A stretch of DNA of 64,000 nt, from the NCBI GenBank assembly GCA_963739995.1, contig CAVUCH010000008.1, positions 1-64,000 on the forward strand. Direction: 5' to 3'. Made by a program: the position numbers and the translations under genes. Numbering within the stretch: the stretch's first letter is position 1; every line of letters starts with the position of its first letter. Below the pieces are notes generated by a model. That model saw nothing but the letters and a program-made list of their open reading frames with translations, was not told the origin of the DNA and made no database searches. The stretch comes from CAVUCH01 sp963739995. Its GTDB lineage: Bacteria > Acidobacteriota > Vicinamibacteria > Vicinamibacterales > JAENWD01. Below are positions 18,104-26,593 of the stretch, piece after piece.

Positions 18104-19033
18104 ATGCGACCGTTCCTTAGATTGGCTGAGTCGCGCGTGAGCGCCCGTTCGGGTGACCTGGCTTCAGCCCGGCGTCCGGTGTGGTGGGGCGTGCTGCTGG
18201 GGATGGTCTTGTGGCTGGCTGCGCTGACGCCAGGCCGCGCCGCGGACCCGCCGCAGCGGATCGTGTCGCTCGTACCGTCGGTGACCGAGACGCTGTTCGC
18301 GATCGGCGCCGGGCCGCAGGTGGTCGGCGTCAGCAGCTACGACCGTGAGCCGCCGGAGGTGACCGGGCTGCCGCGAGTGGGGGCCCTCATCGATCCGGAC
18401 GTCGAGCGCATCCTGTCGCTGCGGCCCGACCTGGTGGTGGTGTACGCCAGCCAGGCCGACCTCCGGGAGCAGATGCGGCGTGCCGGCATCGCGACGTGGC
18501 CGTTTGCGCACGCAGGGCTCGAGGACGTGGCGCGCATCACGACGGCCATCGGCGCGCTCACCGGTCACGCGCGCGAGGGGGACGCGCTTGCCGCTTCCAT
18601 CGACCGGCAGATCAACGACGTACGGGCGAGAGATGCAGGGAGCACGCGGCCCAGCGTGCTGCTCGTGTTCGGACGCGAGCCCCTGGCGCTGCGGAACATC
18701 TACGCGAGCGGCGGGGTGGGATTCCTGCACGACCTCATCGAGGTCGCGGGCGGCAGGAACGTGTTCGCCGATGTCAGCCGCGAATCGGTGCAGGCGACAA
18801 CGGAGCTGATCCTGGCGCGGGCGCCCGACGTGATCATCGAACTGCGGCCCGAGGGGTTCTCGGATGGTTCGCGGGAGGCGGCGGAGCGCGCGGCCTGGTC
18901 GACGCTCGGGTCAGTACCCGCCGTGCGCAACGCCCGCCTGCATTTCCTCTCGGGGAGCGAATTCGTGGTGCCGGGGCCGCGGATCGGGAAGGCCGCCGAG
19001 AAACTTGCGGCGGCGGTTCGCGGGGGGCGGTGA
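18104..19033 (+). CDS. btuF: Periplasmic cobalamin-binding protein
   Basis: 309 residues from ATG 18104, preferred over ATG 18062 because GGGAG lies 7 bases ahead. The N-terminal part is charged, then a hydrophobic segment (VLLGMVLWLAALTPGRAA) serves as signal. The mature protein is a class III (helical-backbone) binding protein: RIVSLVPSVTETLFAIGAG, LPRVGALIDPDVERILSLRPD, YASGGVGFLHDLIEVAGGRNVFAD and GPRIGKAAE. It delivers substrate to BtuCD. It is last in the operon and followed by a hairpin repeat. The unusually long N-terminal region before the hydrophobic core makes the start somewhat uncertain. Confidence 0.88.
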   Translation: MRPFLRLAESRVSARSGDLASARRPVWWGVLLGMVLWLAALTPGRAADPPQRIVSLVPSVTETLFAIGAGPQVVGVSSYDREPPEVTGLPRVGALIDPDVERILSLRPDLVVVYASQADLREQMRRAGIATWPFAHAGLEDVARITTAIGALTGHAREGDALAASIDRQINDVRARDAGSTRPSVLLVFGREPLALRNIYASGGVGFLHDLIEVAGGRNVFADVSRESVQATTELILARAPDVIIELRPEGFSDGSREAAERAAWSTLGSVPAVRNARLHFLSGSEFVVPGPRIGKAAEKLAAAVRGGR

Positions 19034-19042
19034 CGCGTGCCC

Positions 19043-19062
19043 GCCGGCACTGAAGTGCCGGC
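19043..19062. repeat. Dispersed hairpin repeat with compensatory change
   Basis: GCCGGCACTGAAGTGCCGGC: relative to other copies both arms changed together (GGGACT to GGCACT, AGTCCC to AGTGCC), so the stem is kept. It lies between the converging btuF and mqnD genes. Confidence 0.85.
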
Positions 19063-19068
19063 TCCACA

Positions 19069-19893
19069 TTACTCCGCGAACTCGATTGATACTCTGGGGG
19101 TGAGCCCCAGCTCGCCGGCTTCGGTGAGCAGGCGCCGCACCGCCTCGCGTCCGCGGTCACCGTAGTCGAGGGTCAGCTCGTTCACGTACATCCCGACGAA
19201 ACGATCGGTCTTTTCGCGATCGAGCCCCCGTCCGAACCCCATCGCGTACTGCACCGCCTCGTCGCGGTGGTCGAGCGCGTACGCGATGCTGTCGCGCAGC
19301 AGGCGCGAGATGCGGGCGATCAACCCGGGCCCGAGATCCCGGCGGATCACGTTGCCGCCGAGCGGCAGCGGCAGGCCTCCGGTGCGGTCGGCCCACCATT
19401 CACCGAAATCCACGACCTTGTGCAGTCCTTCGGCTGCGTAGGTGAGCTGGCCCTCGTGGATGATCAGCCCGGCCTGCACGCGGCCGTCGTGCACCGCTTC
19501 CTGAATCTGATCGAACGGCATCACCACGTGCTGCACGGCCGGCTGGTACATGCGCAACGCGAGAAACGCGGTCGTCAGCTCTCCCGGGATGGCGACCGTC
19601 ACGCCTTCGAGCGACGCGGGCAGCGGCTCGCGCGCGACGACCACCGGACCGTAGCGATCGCCCATGCTGGCGCCGTGCGGCAGGAGCATGTAGCGGTCGG
19701 CAAGGTGCGTGTAGGCGTGAAAGGAAATGGCGCTGATCTCGTAGCGTCCTTCGAACGCCGCGTGGTTCAACGACTCGATGTCCGAGAGGACGTGTTCGAT
19801 CTCGAGACCACCGGTTGGCACCTTCCCGCTGGCCAGGCCATAGAACATGAAGGCGTCGTCCGAGTCGGGGCTGTGAGCGATGGCGATGCGCAT
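19069..19893 (-). CDS. mqnD: 1,4-dihydroxy-6-naphthoate synthase
   Basis: 274 residues from ATG 19893; a long open extension upstream covers intergenic sequence and the antisense of the next gene and is rejected. MqnD converts cyclic dehypoxanthine futalosine to 1,4-dihydroxy-6-naphthoate. Recognised from the N-terminal IAHSPDSDDAFMFYGL, SDIESLNHAAFEGRYEISAIS, HEGQLTYAAEGL, GLPLPLGGNVI and YVNELTLDYG. The fold is that of periplasmic-binding-protein-like enzymes, but no signal peptide is present. It works with MqnE (12220-13404) in the same pathway. Confidence 0.94.
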   Translation of the reverse strand: MRIAIAHSPDSDDAFMFYGLASGKVPTGGLEIEHVLSDIESLNHAAFEGRYEISAISFHAYTHLADRYMLLPHGASMGDRYGPVVVAREPLPASLEGVTVAIPGELTTAFLALRMYQPAVQHVVMPFDQIQEAVHDGRVQAGLIIHEGQLTYAAEGLHKVVDFGEWWADRTGGLPLPLGGNVIRRDLGPGLIARISRLLRDSIAYALDHRDEAVQYAMGFGRGLDREKTDRFVGMYVNELTLDYGDRGREAVRRLLTEAGELGLTPRVSIEFAE

Positions 19894-20037
19894 GAGTGGG
19901 AGTGGATGCCTGCCAGGACGGGCGGCGGGCCGTAAATCGCTGAAGTCCGTCGGGCCGGATTGGCAGTGTACCACACGGTCGTGCTGGGTCCTGGTCGCCG
20001 CGCCACGCGGTACCGACAGATAATTCGCTGACCGCCC

Positions 20038-21384
20038 ATGCACCGCCCCCGCATCCTCGACCCGCGACGTTGGCCCCGGGAGACACGCCTGCTGGTCGTC
20101 ACGATCGTGCTGTCGCTCGCCGTGCTGCTGACGCTCGCCCGGTTCCGTTTCCCCGCCGAACAACCGCTCACGCTGCCCGTGCAGCCGCTCCAGCAGCTCG
20201 CCGCGCGCGCGGCGTTCGACGACCTGAGCGCATCGGTCACGCGGGCCGTGACGCGTGTGCGTCCGTCGCTCGTGGTCGTCGCCCGGGCGCCGACGCAGGA
20301 GATCGCGCGCAGCGTGTCGCTCGAAGACGTTCTTCGCCACGACGGAGCCGAGGCCTCGGCCGATTACGTGCTGGGGCTGCGATTCCGCCCCGACCTCGCC
20401 GTCGTCGTGTCCGCCGGCCGGCCGCTCGCATTGCGTGCGGCTGACGCGCGGCTCCTCGAAGTGCGGCGGCGCGATGATCTCAGGGGACTCACGATCATCC
20501 GTGTGCCGCCGCCTTCGGGAGACTGGCAGCCCCTCGATGTCGCGACGAGCCCCGGGCCGCAGTACCTCCTCGTGGCCGAGGCCGCCGCAGCAGATTTGGC
20601 CATGCGACCCTTGTTCGGCAGTCCGGGCGGACAGGTCACGAGCGCGCATTGGGATGTCCCCCTGCTCGCGCTCGGGCAGGTGCAGACCGCGCCCGGGGCG
20701 CTCGTCTTCGCGCTCGATGGATCGTTCGTCGGTGCCGTCGTGCGCGCGGGAACCGGCAGCGCACTCGTGCCGGCGCAGCCGTTGCTCGCAGCCGCCACGC
20801 GGGCCGCCGATACGCCGCCACGCGTGCCCGCGACGATCGGCGTTCACCTGCAGGCGCTCGACGCAATGCTCGCGGCGGCGACCGGCGCCGACTACGGGGT
20901 GGCGATCAGCGCGGTGGACCCGGGGGGCCCCGCGTCAGGCGCGCTGCGGCCCGGCGACGTGATCACCGCGATTGCGGATCGGGCGGCGGGCACACCCGAG
21001 AGTGCGCTGCTCTTGATCGCAGGCCTGGATGTCTCGAGGCCGGCCGTGGTGCAGGGGCTGCGGTCGGGCCGGCCCTTCTCCGCGGCGGTCAGGCCGCGTC
21101 CGCTGCAGAATGGCGACGGACTGGTGCCAAAGGCCAGCCTGGGCGTGTCGCTCCGATCATCATCGCGCGGCGCGATGGTGCTCGATGTGGAGCGGGGGTC
21201 TGCGGCTCACCGCGCCGGCTTGTTGACCGGTGATGCGATCACTTCGGTTGCGGGCACGGCCCCGGTGGCGCCGCGGCAGGTGATCGAGGCGTATGCGGCG
21301 CTGCAGCCTGGAACCCACGTGGTGCTCGGGATCGAGCGCACTGGAGCCCCGCTGCTCCTCGCCCTGACCAGGCCACCGCGATGA
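20038..21384 (+). CDS. Membrane-anchored HtrA-like protein with lost catalytic residues and two PDZ domains
   Basis: 448 residues. One N-terminal transmembrane segment (LLVVTIVLSLAVLLTLARF, about 18-36) is followed by a trypsin-like fold comparable to DegP/HtrA up to about residue 250, then two PDZ domains (about 265-350 and 360-445). The protease part lacks the catalytic triad. Where HtrA has TNNHVV the sequence is VVVSAGRPL, and where it has GNSGGPLV it reads TAPGALVF. It is therefore probably a pseudoprotease used for binding or sensing. Its stop overlaps the start of the following antiporter-like gene (ATGA at 21381), so the two are coupled. Confidence 0.8.
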   Translation: MHRPRILDPRRWPRETRLLVVTIVLSLAVLLTLARFRFPAEQPLTLPVQPLQQLAARAAFDDLSASVTRAVTRVRPSLVVVARAPTQEIARSVSLEDVLRHDGAEASADYVLGLRFRPDLAVVVSAGRPLALRAADARLLEVRRRDDLRGLTIIRVPPPSGDWQPLDVATSPGPQYLLVAEAAAADLAMRPLFGSPGGQVTSAHWDVPLLALGQVQTAPGALVFALDGSFVGAVVRAGTGSALVPAQPLLAAATRAADTPPRVPATIGVHLQALDAMLAAATGADYGVAISAVDPGGPASGALRPGDVITAIADRAAGTPESALLLIAGLDVSRPAVVQGLRSGRPFSAAVRPRPLQNGDGLVPKASLGVSLRSSSRGAMVLDVERGSAAHRAGLLTGDAITSVAGTAPVAPRQVIEAYAALQPGTHVVLGIERTGAPLLLALTRPPR

Positions 21385-22547
21385 GGACGCGTGAAGCGGG
21401 CAGCCAGGACTCGATCGACGCGGGCCTGCACGGCAGCGCCGCGCCCACACAGCTCCGCGGCCTGGACCTTCTCCTCCGGACACGTGCAGCGCTCGGACTC
21501 GAGCCCCTCGCCGCGCCCGCGCTGCTGTTCGTGCCCATCGGCGTGGGCCTGGGCCCCTATGGACTGGGGCTCATCACACCCTCCCTCGTCGGACATCTCG
21601 AGCCGGTCATCGCGGTCGCGCTCGCGACGCTTGGCGTCTTCGTGGGCACAGCGCTCGACGTGCGGAGCCGGGTCACGCGCCGACTGTTCGTGGCGGCCAG
21701 CCTCGAAAGCCTCACGACGATGGCGGTGCTCGGCGGCGCGATGATGTTCCTGCTGCACCGGTGGGCGCTGCCTCCTGACACGGGCACGGGCCTCGTGGCC
21801 TGGATGCTTGCAGCCGCCGCAGCCGCGTCAGCTGCGAGCGTGCCTGGCGAGTCGGCGGGCGCGCTCGAGCGCGTCGCGACCCGCGTAGCGGATCTCGACG
21901 ATGCCGGAGTCGTCATCGCGGGAGCCTGCATCGTCGCCGCCATGGCGAGCGGGGCGCCGATCGATGCCGCAGCCAGCGTATTGCTGACCGTGCTCGTCGG
22001 CCTGCTGGCCGGTGCCGCTGGCTGGCTGCTGTTCGAGCACGCCCGTTCGAACGCGGAGCGGGGCGTCTTCGTGCTCGGTGCGCTCGCGCTGCTCGGTGGC
22101 GGCGCGCACTACATCCATTGCTCGCCGCTGCTGGCCGGCATGGTCGCGGGACTCGCGTGGACGCTGCTGCCCGGTCGCGCGGATGGGCTCGCGCGCGCGG
22201 ACGTGACCCGTTTCCAGCATCCGCTGGTGCTGCTGCTTCTGATCAGCGCCGGTGCACTGATCAACGTCACCTCTCTCGCGCTCTGGCTGCTGGCGCCGTT
22301 CGTGCTTTTCCGTCTCACCGGCAAGATGCTTGGCGCGTGGGCCGCCGCGCGCGTGCTGCCGATTCAGGCGGGTGACCTGGCCGCCTATCTCGTGCCGCCG
22401 GGCCTGATCGGCATCGCCCTGTCGATCAATTTTCTGCTGGTCAGCGCCACGCAGACTGCGGCTGCTGTCGCGACGGCGGTCGCGTTGGGGACGCTCATCT
22501 CCGAAGCGTTGGCATTGGTAGCGCTTCCCGCCCCACCGAACGAGTGA
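21381..22547 (+). CDS. Antiporter-like (CPA2/Kef-type) membrane protein
   Basis: 388 residues with about 10-11 hydrophobic segments. The pattern (LGPYGLGLITPSLVGHLEPVI, LATLGVFVGTALD) resembles the first helices of CPA2 cation:proton antiporters, though it is shorter than typical KefB/C and has no TrkA-N domain. It overlaps both neighbours (ATGA at both ends), giving one translational unit of three genes. A pair with the next gene as a heterodimeric transporter is possible but unproven. No ion specificity can be read from the sequence. Confidence 0.7.
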   Translation: MRTREAGSQDSIDAGLHGSAAPTQLRGLDLLLRTRAALGLEPLAAPALLFVPIGVGLGPYGLGLITPSLVGHLEPVIAVALATLGVFVGTALDVRSRVTRRLFVAASLESLTTMAVLGGAMMFLLHRWALPPDTGTGLVAWMLAAAAAASAASVPGESAGALERVATRVADLDDAGVVIAGACIVAAMASGAPIDAAASVLLTVLVGLLAGAAGWLLFEHARSNAERGVFVLGALALLGGGAHYIHCSPLLAGMVAGLAWTLLPGRADGLARADVTRFQHPLVLLLLISAGALINVTSLALWLLAPFVLFRLTGKMLGAWAAARVLPIQAGDLAAYLVPPGLIGIALSINFLLVSATQTAAAVATAVALGTLISEALALVALPAPPNE

Positions 22548-23833
22548 TGCGGCGAGTGCTCGGCCTCGCCATCGTACTGCTCCTGATGGCCGTCGTGCAG
22601 CGCGCCGGCGCCGGCGAGCCCCCGATTGGAGGCATCGTTGCGCTGGCACTCGGGTTTGCGCTCGTGGCGGCGGTGCTCGTCGCTGAGCTCACCGAGCGGG
22701 TGGGGTTGCCGCGCGTCACCGGCTACCTGTTGCTCGGGCTCGTCTGCGGACCGCACGTTGGCAACCTGATCACGCACGACATGGCGCGGGAGCTGGGGAT
22801 CTTCAACGGTCTGGCGGTCGCCATCATCGCGTTCATGGCGGGCCTCGAGATGAACCTGCAACGGCTCAGGTCATCGCTCCGGGAACTGGTCACGCTGACC
22901 CTGACGATTCTGGCCATCATGTACGTGCTGCTCCTCCCCGTGCTGTGGGCCGCCTGGCCGTGGCTCGGCATCGCACCCGATGCAGTCGGTTTCGGGCGCC
23001 TGGCGCTCGCGATCGTCCTTACGGTCGTCGTCATCAGCTTCTCGCCCACGGTGACGATCGCCGTTCTCACCGAGAACCGGGCACGCGGACCGCTGAGCGA
23101 TGTCATCCTGACCACGGTGATCTTTGCCGACCTGGTGCTGATTCTGTCGTTCACGGCGGCCATGCAGTTCGCTGCGTGGGCGACGGGACACGCGACCAGC
23201 CATGATGTCGGAATCGCCGTGCACCTGCTCTGGGAAATTCCGGGGTCGCTGGCCTACGGCGCCACACTCGGCGCCGGCTTCGCGCTGTACCTCCGGTTCG
23301 TTGGGCGCGAGCTGACACTGGTGCTGCTTGCGCTGTGCGTCCTGCTCAGCGCCGGAGGCACGTACCTGCGGTTCGAACCGTTGCTCGCCGCCCTGGCCGC
23401 CGGACTCGTGGTCGAGAACATCGCGCCGCCGCGCGGCGACGTCCTGCGCGTCGCCGTGGAGGCGGGCGCGCTGCCCGTGCTCGTCATCTTCTTTGCCGCC
23501 GCCGGAGCGTCACTGCGCCTCGACGCCGTTGCGCAACTCGGGATCATCGCGGTGGCAATCTCCGCGTTCCGCATCTTCAGCATCCGCACCGCGACCGCCA
23601 TCGGAGGCCGGGTGAGCGGGCTGCGGCCCGATCATCAGCGCCTCGTGTGGATGGGGCTGGTCTCGCAAGCAGGGGTTACGCTCGGGCTCGCCGTGATCGT
23701 GGCGAATCAATACCCAGGGTGGGGCAACGCGCTTCAGACGCTCGTGGTTTCGATGATCGCCATCCATGAAGTGATCGGACCGGTCCTGCTGCGCGCGGCT
23801 CTGGTGCGGGCAGGCGAGATCGGCCGAGAATGA
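22544..23833 (+). CDS. Cation:proton antiporter, CPA2 family
   Basis: 429 residues, about 12 transmembrane helices. LPRVTGYLLLGLVCGPHVGNLI and AFMAGLEMNL are CPA2 hallmarks, and LTENRARGPLSDVILTTVIFADLVLI contains the TVIFADL segment equivalent to the ion-binding Asp region. It has no cytoplasmic regulatory domain. It is the last gene of the overlapping set. Its stop codon lies within the left arm of the large inverted repeat at 23826-23884. Confidence 0.85.
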   Translation: MMRRVLGLAIVLLLMAVVQRAGAGEPPIGGIVALALGFALVAAVLVAELTERVGLPRVTGYLLLGLVCGPHVGNLITHDMARELGIFNGLAVAIIAFMAGLEMNLQRLRSSLRELVTLTLTILAIMYVLLLPVLWAAWPWLGIAPDAVGFGRLALAIVLTVVVISFSPTVTIAVLTENRARGPLSDVILTTVIFADLVLILSFTAAMQFAAWATGHATSHDVGIAVHLLWEIPGSLAYGATLGAGFALYLRFVGRELTLVLLALCVLLSAGGTYLRFEPLLAALAAGLVVENIAPPRGDVLRVAVEAGALPVLVIFFAAAGASLRLDAVAQLGIIAVAISAFRIFSIRTATAIGGRVSGLRPDHQRLVWMGLVSQAGVTLGLAVIVANQYPGWGNALQTLVVSMIAIHEVIGPVLLRAALVRAGEIGRE

Positions 23834-23884
23834 GATCGGGAGGTGTTTCCGTGACTCAGCGAAACACCTCCCGATCTCATTCTC
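23826..23884. terminator. 24-bp perfect inverted repeat between convergent genes
   Basis: Arms at 23826-23849 and 23861-23884 are exact reverse complements (24 of 24), separated by 11 bases (CGTGACTCAGC). The antiporter stop codon is in the left arm and the iscS stop lies 7 bases past the right arm. The stem is far longer than needed for a terminator and there is no T-run on either side. A bidirectional transcription barrier or mRNA 3'-end stabiliser is most likely. Confidence 0.75.
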
Positions 23885-23890
23885 GCCTCA

Positions 23891-25051
23891 TTAGTGCGCC
23901 GATCGTCTGAGTTGCCGGATGACTGCTCCCACTTTCTCGACGGCGTAATCAATCTCCTCGTCGGTGGTGAAGCGGCCCAGGCCGAAGCGGACGGAAGACA
24001 GCGCGAGGTCGTCAGCGATGTCGCAGGCCTTCAGCACGTACGACGGTTCAACCGTGCCGGATGCGCACGCGGACCCCGACGACAGCGCGATGTCGTCTAT
24101 GGCGAGCAGGATCGATTCGCTGGTCACGCCGGTGAAGTGCACGCTCAGGTTGTGCGGCAGGCGCCGATCGAGCGAGCCGTTCAATCCCACCCCTGGCACG
24201 TTGCTGCAGAGCGCCTGGTAGAGGCGGTCGCGGAGCGTCTTCAGACGCGCGGATTCCGACGGCAACTCCGCTCTGTTAATCTCGGCGGCGCGACCGAGTC
24301 CCACAATGCCGGGCACGTTGAGCGTGCCCGACCGCAGGCCGCGCTCCTGCCCGCCGCCTTCGAGGATTGGTGCGAGCGCGATGCGCGCGCGGCGCCGGAT
24401 GTACAGCGCACCCACCCCTTTCGGTCCGTACATCTTGTGCGCGGTGAACGAGAGGAGGTCCACGCCGAGCGTCTTCACGTCCAGCGGGATCTTCCCCGCC
24501 GCCTGTGCCCCATCGGAGTGCAGGAGGACGCCGCGGTCCGTTGTAATCGCCCCGATCTCGGCCAGTGGCTGAACGGCTCCAACTTCGTTGTTCGCGGCCA
24601 TGATGCTGACGAGCACCGTGTCGTCCGCAATCGCCCGCCGCACGTCGTCCGGATCGACGCGGCCGGCGGAGTCGACAGGCAGGCATGTCACGCGGCAGCC
24701 CGCGGCCGCGAGGCTCCTGCACGTGTCGAGCACCGACTTGTGCTCGATGCCAGTCGTGATGATGTGACGCGGACTGCCGGCGTGCGCGTGGAGCACGCCC
24801 TTGATGGCGAGGTTGTTGGACTCAGTGGCGCCACTGGTGAAGATGATCTCGTTGCCGCTTGCCCCGATGAGCGAGGCGGCCTGCTCGCGCGCGCGTTCAA
24901 CGGCTGCGTCTGCGTCCCATCCGAATCTGTGGCTGCGGCTGGCGGCGTTGCCGAATCGATCGCTGAAGTACGGCAGCATCGCCTCCAGCACCCTCGGGTC
25001 CACGGGCGTGGTGGCGTGGTAGTCGAGATAGATCGGCAGTGTCAGGGGCAT
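23891..25051 (-). CDS. iscS: Cysteine desulfurase
   Basis: 386 residues, PLP enzyme of the IscS/NifS class I group. The PLP Lys lies in SFTAHKMYGPKG, the ATESNN and HSDGAQ motifs are present, and the catalytic loop Cys is in SSGSACASG. It releases sulfur from cysteine as a persulfide for Fe-S clusters, tRNA thiolation or carrier proteins. It ends the leftward operon that begins with cysM, 91 bases after the CysO-MoeZ-rhodanese gene. The rhodanese domain of that protein is a plausible sulfur acceptor. No IscU or IscR is in the window. Confidence 0.93.
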   Translation of the reverse strand: MPLTLPIYLDYHATTPVDPRVLEAMLPYFSDRFGNAASRSHRFGWDADAAVERAREQAASLIGASGNEIIFTSGATESNNLAIKGVLHAHAGSPRHIITTGIEHKSVLDTCRSLAAAGCRVTCLPVDSAGRVDPDDVRRAIADDTVLVSIMAANNEVGAVQPLAEIGAITTDRGVLLHSDGAQAAGKIPLDVKTLGVDLLSFTAHKMYGPKGVGALYIRRRARIALAPILEGGGQERGLRSGTLNVPGIVGLGRAAEINRAELPSESARLKTLRDRLYQALCSNVPGVGLNGSLDRRLPHNLSVHFTGVTSESILLAIDDIALSSGSACASGTVEPSYVLKACDIADDLALSSVRFGLGRFTTDEEIDYAVEKVGAVIRQLRRSAH

Positions 25052-25142
25052 AGGTGACCCACGTCAGAGATCGCGGGATGCGGATGCGCAACGCGTGAGG
25101 TGGTGAGCCGCGCGCTCTCCGCCTCCAGCCCCGGTGAGCGGC

Positions 25143-26591
25143 TCAATACTTGGGTTGCGACGGATCCACCTTGTCGATCCAGTCGAGGATGCCACCCTTC
25201 AGGTTCTTCACGCGGTACCCCTTCTCTCGAAGGAAGTCCGCGGCCTTCGCGCTCCGCGCGCCTGTCTTGCACTGAGCAACGACTTCCACCGACGGATCGA
25301 GCTCGCCGTAGCGCTGCCCGAGCTCTCCGAGGGGAATGAGCACCGAGCCGTCGATGCGATTGATTTGATACTCCTGCGGCTCGCGGACATCGAGGACGAC
25401 CAGCCGGTCGCTTCGGTCGAGTCGGGCCTTCAACTCCACGGCCGAGATCTCACGCGTGTCGTCGCCCGGCTGCGTGCCCTCGGAAGCCGCCGGCGCCACG
25501 CCGCAGAACTGCTCGTAATCGATCAGCTCGGTCACGGTCGGATGGGTGCCGCACACCGGGCAGTCGGGATCCTTGCGCAGCTTCAGCTCGCGGAACTTCA
25601 TGCGAAGCGCGTCGACGATGAGGAACCGGCCGATCAGGGGTTCGCCGACACCGAGAATGAGCTTCAGCGCTTCGGTCGCCTGGATCACACCGACGAGGCC
25701 CGGCAGCACGCCGAGCACGCCCCCTTCAGCGCAGCTCGGGACCAGACCCGGCGGCGGCGGTTCCGGGTAGAGGCACCGGTAGCAGGGGCCCTTCTCGAGG
25801 CCGAACACAGAGGCCTGCCCCTCGAACCGGAAGATGCTGCCGTAGGCGTTCGGCTTCCGAAGCAATACGCAGGCGTCGTTCACCAGGTACCGCGTCGGGA
25901 AGTTGTCGGTCCCGTCCACGATGACGTCGTACGGCCGGAACAGGTCCAGGGCGTTCGCCGACGAGAGCGCGGCGTCGAACAGCTCGATTTTCACCCCGGG
26001 ATTGAGCGCGACGAGCTTGTCGTGCGCGGAGTCGAGCTTCGACCGGCCGACGTCGTTCGTGCCGTGGAGAATCTGCCGCTGCAGGTTGCTGTAGTCCACG
26101 ACATCGAAGTCGACGATTCCTATGGTCCCCACGCCGGCAGCGGCAAGGTAGAGCGCCACGGGCGAGCCGAGGCCGCCCGCCCCTATGCACAGCACCTTGG
26201 CGGCCTTGAGCTTCCGCTGCCCGTCGACTCCCACTTCCGGGAGAATCAGATGCCGGCTGTAGCGCTTGATCTCCATGGCCGTGAGCGACGGCAGCTCCTC
26301 GTCGACGGCAGCACTGCTGCCTCCCGCGACAGAAGGGATGATGCTGATGGTGTCGCCGTTCTTGACCGGCGTGCCTTCCTTCTGGAGGTAGCGGATGTCC
26401 TCGTCGTTCACGTAGATGTTCACGAAGCTCCTGAGCCGGCCCTCATCCGTGTAGAGGTGCTTCTTGAGCCCGTCGAACTGACGCGTGAGGTCGGCGAGCA
26501 GCTCGGCAACGGTTGCACCCGAGACCTCGACGACCTCCTGCTTGCCGGTGAACGGGCGGAGCGGTGTGGGAATGAGCACGCGATTGGACAT
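25143..26591 (-). CDS. CysO-like sulfur carrier fused to MoeZ/ThiF-type E1 and rhodanese
   Basis: 482 residues in three parts. Residues 1-91 are a ubiquitin-like carrier closest to mycobacterial CysO (IPTPLRPFTG, FVNIYVNDEDIRY, IIPSVAGG), with Gly90-Gly91 where free carriers end. Residues about 105-350 are the adenylating E1-like domain: SRHLILPEVG, GAGGLGSPVALYLAAAGVG, RQILHGTNDVGRSKL, DGTDNFPTRYLVND, zinc CYRC/CPVC pairs and SCAEGGVLGVLPG. Residues about 385-478 are a rhodanese with active-site loop CKTGARS. In Mycobacterium these are separate proteins (CysO and MoeZ). A fused carrier cannot be thiocarboxylated until the chain is cut after Gly91. It lies 2 bases downstream of the JAMM peptidase gene. 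Confidence 0.92.
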   Translation of the reverse strand: MSNRVLIPTPLRPFTGKQEVVEVSGATVAELLADLTRQFDGLKKHLYTDEGRLRSFVNIYVNDEDIRYLQKEGTPVKNGDTISIIPSVAGGSSAAVDEELPSLTAMEIKRYSRHLILPEVGVDGQRKLKAAKVLCIGAGGLGSPVALYLAAAGVGTIGIVDFDVVDYSNLQRQILHGTNDVGRSKLDSAHDKLVALNPGVKIELFDAALSSANALDLFRPYDVIVDGTDNFPTRYLVNDACVLLRKPNAYGSIFRFEGQASVFGLEKGPCYRCLYPEPPPPGLVPSCAEGGVLGVLPGLVGVIQATEALKLILGVGEPLIGRFLIVDALRMKFRELKLRKDPDCPVCGTHPTVTELIDYEQFCGVAPAASEGTQPGDDTREISAVELKARLDRSDRLVVLDVREPQEYQINRIDGSVLIPLGELGQRYGELDPSVEVVAQCKTGARSAKAADFLREKGYRVKNLKGGILDWIDKVDPSQPKY

Positions 26592-26593
26592 GG

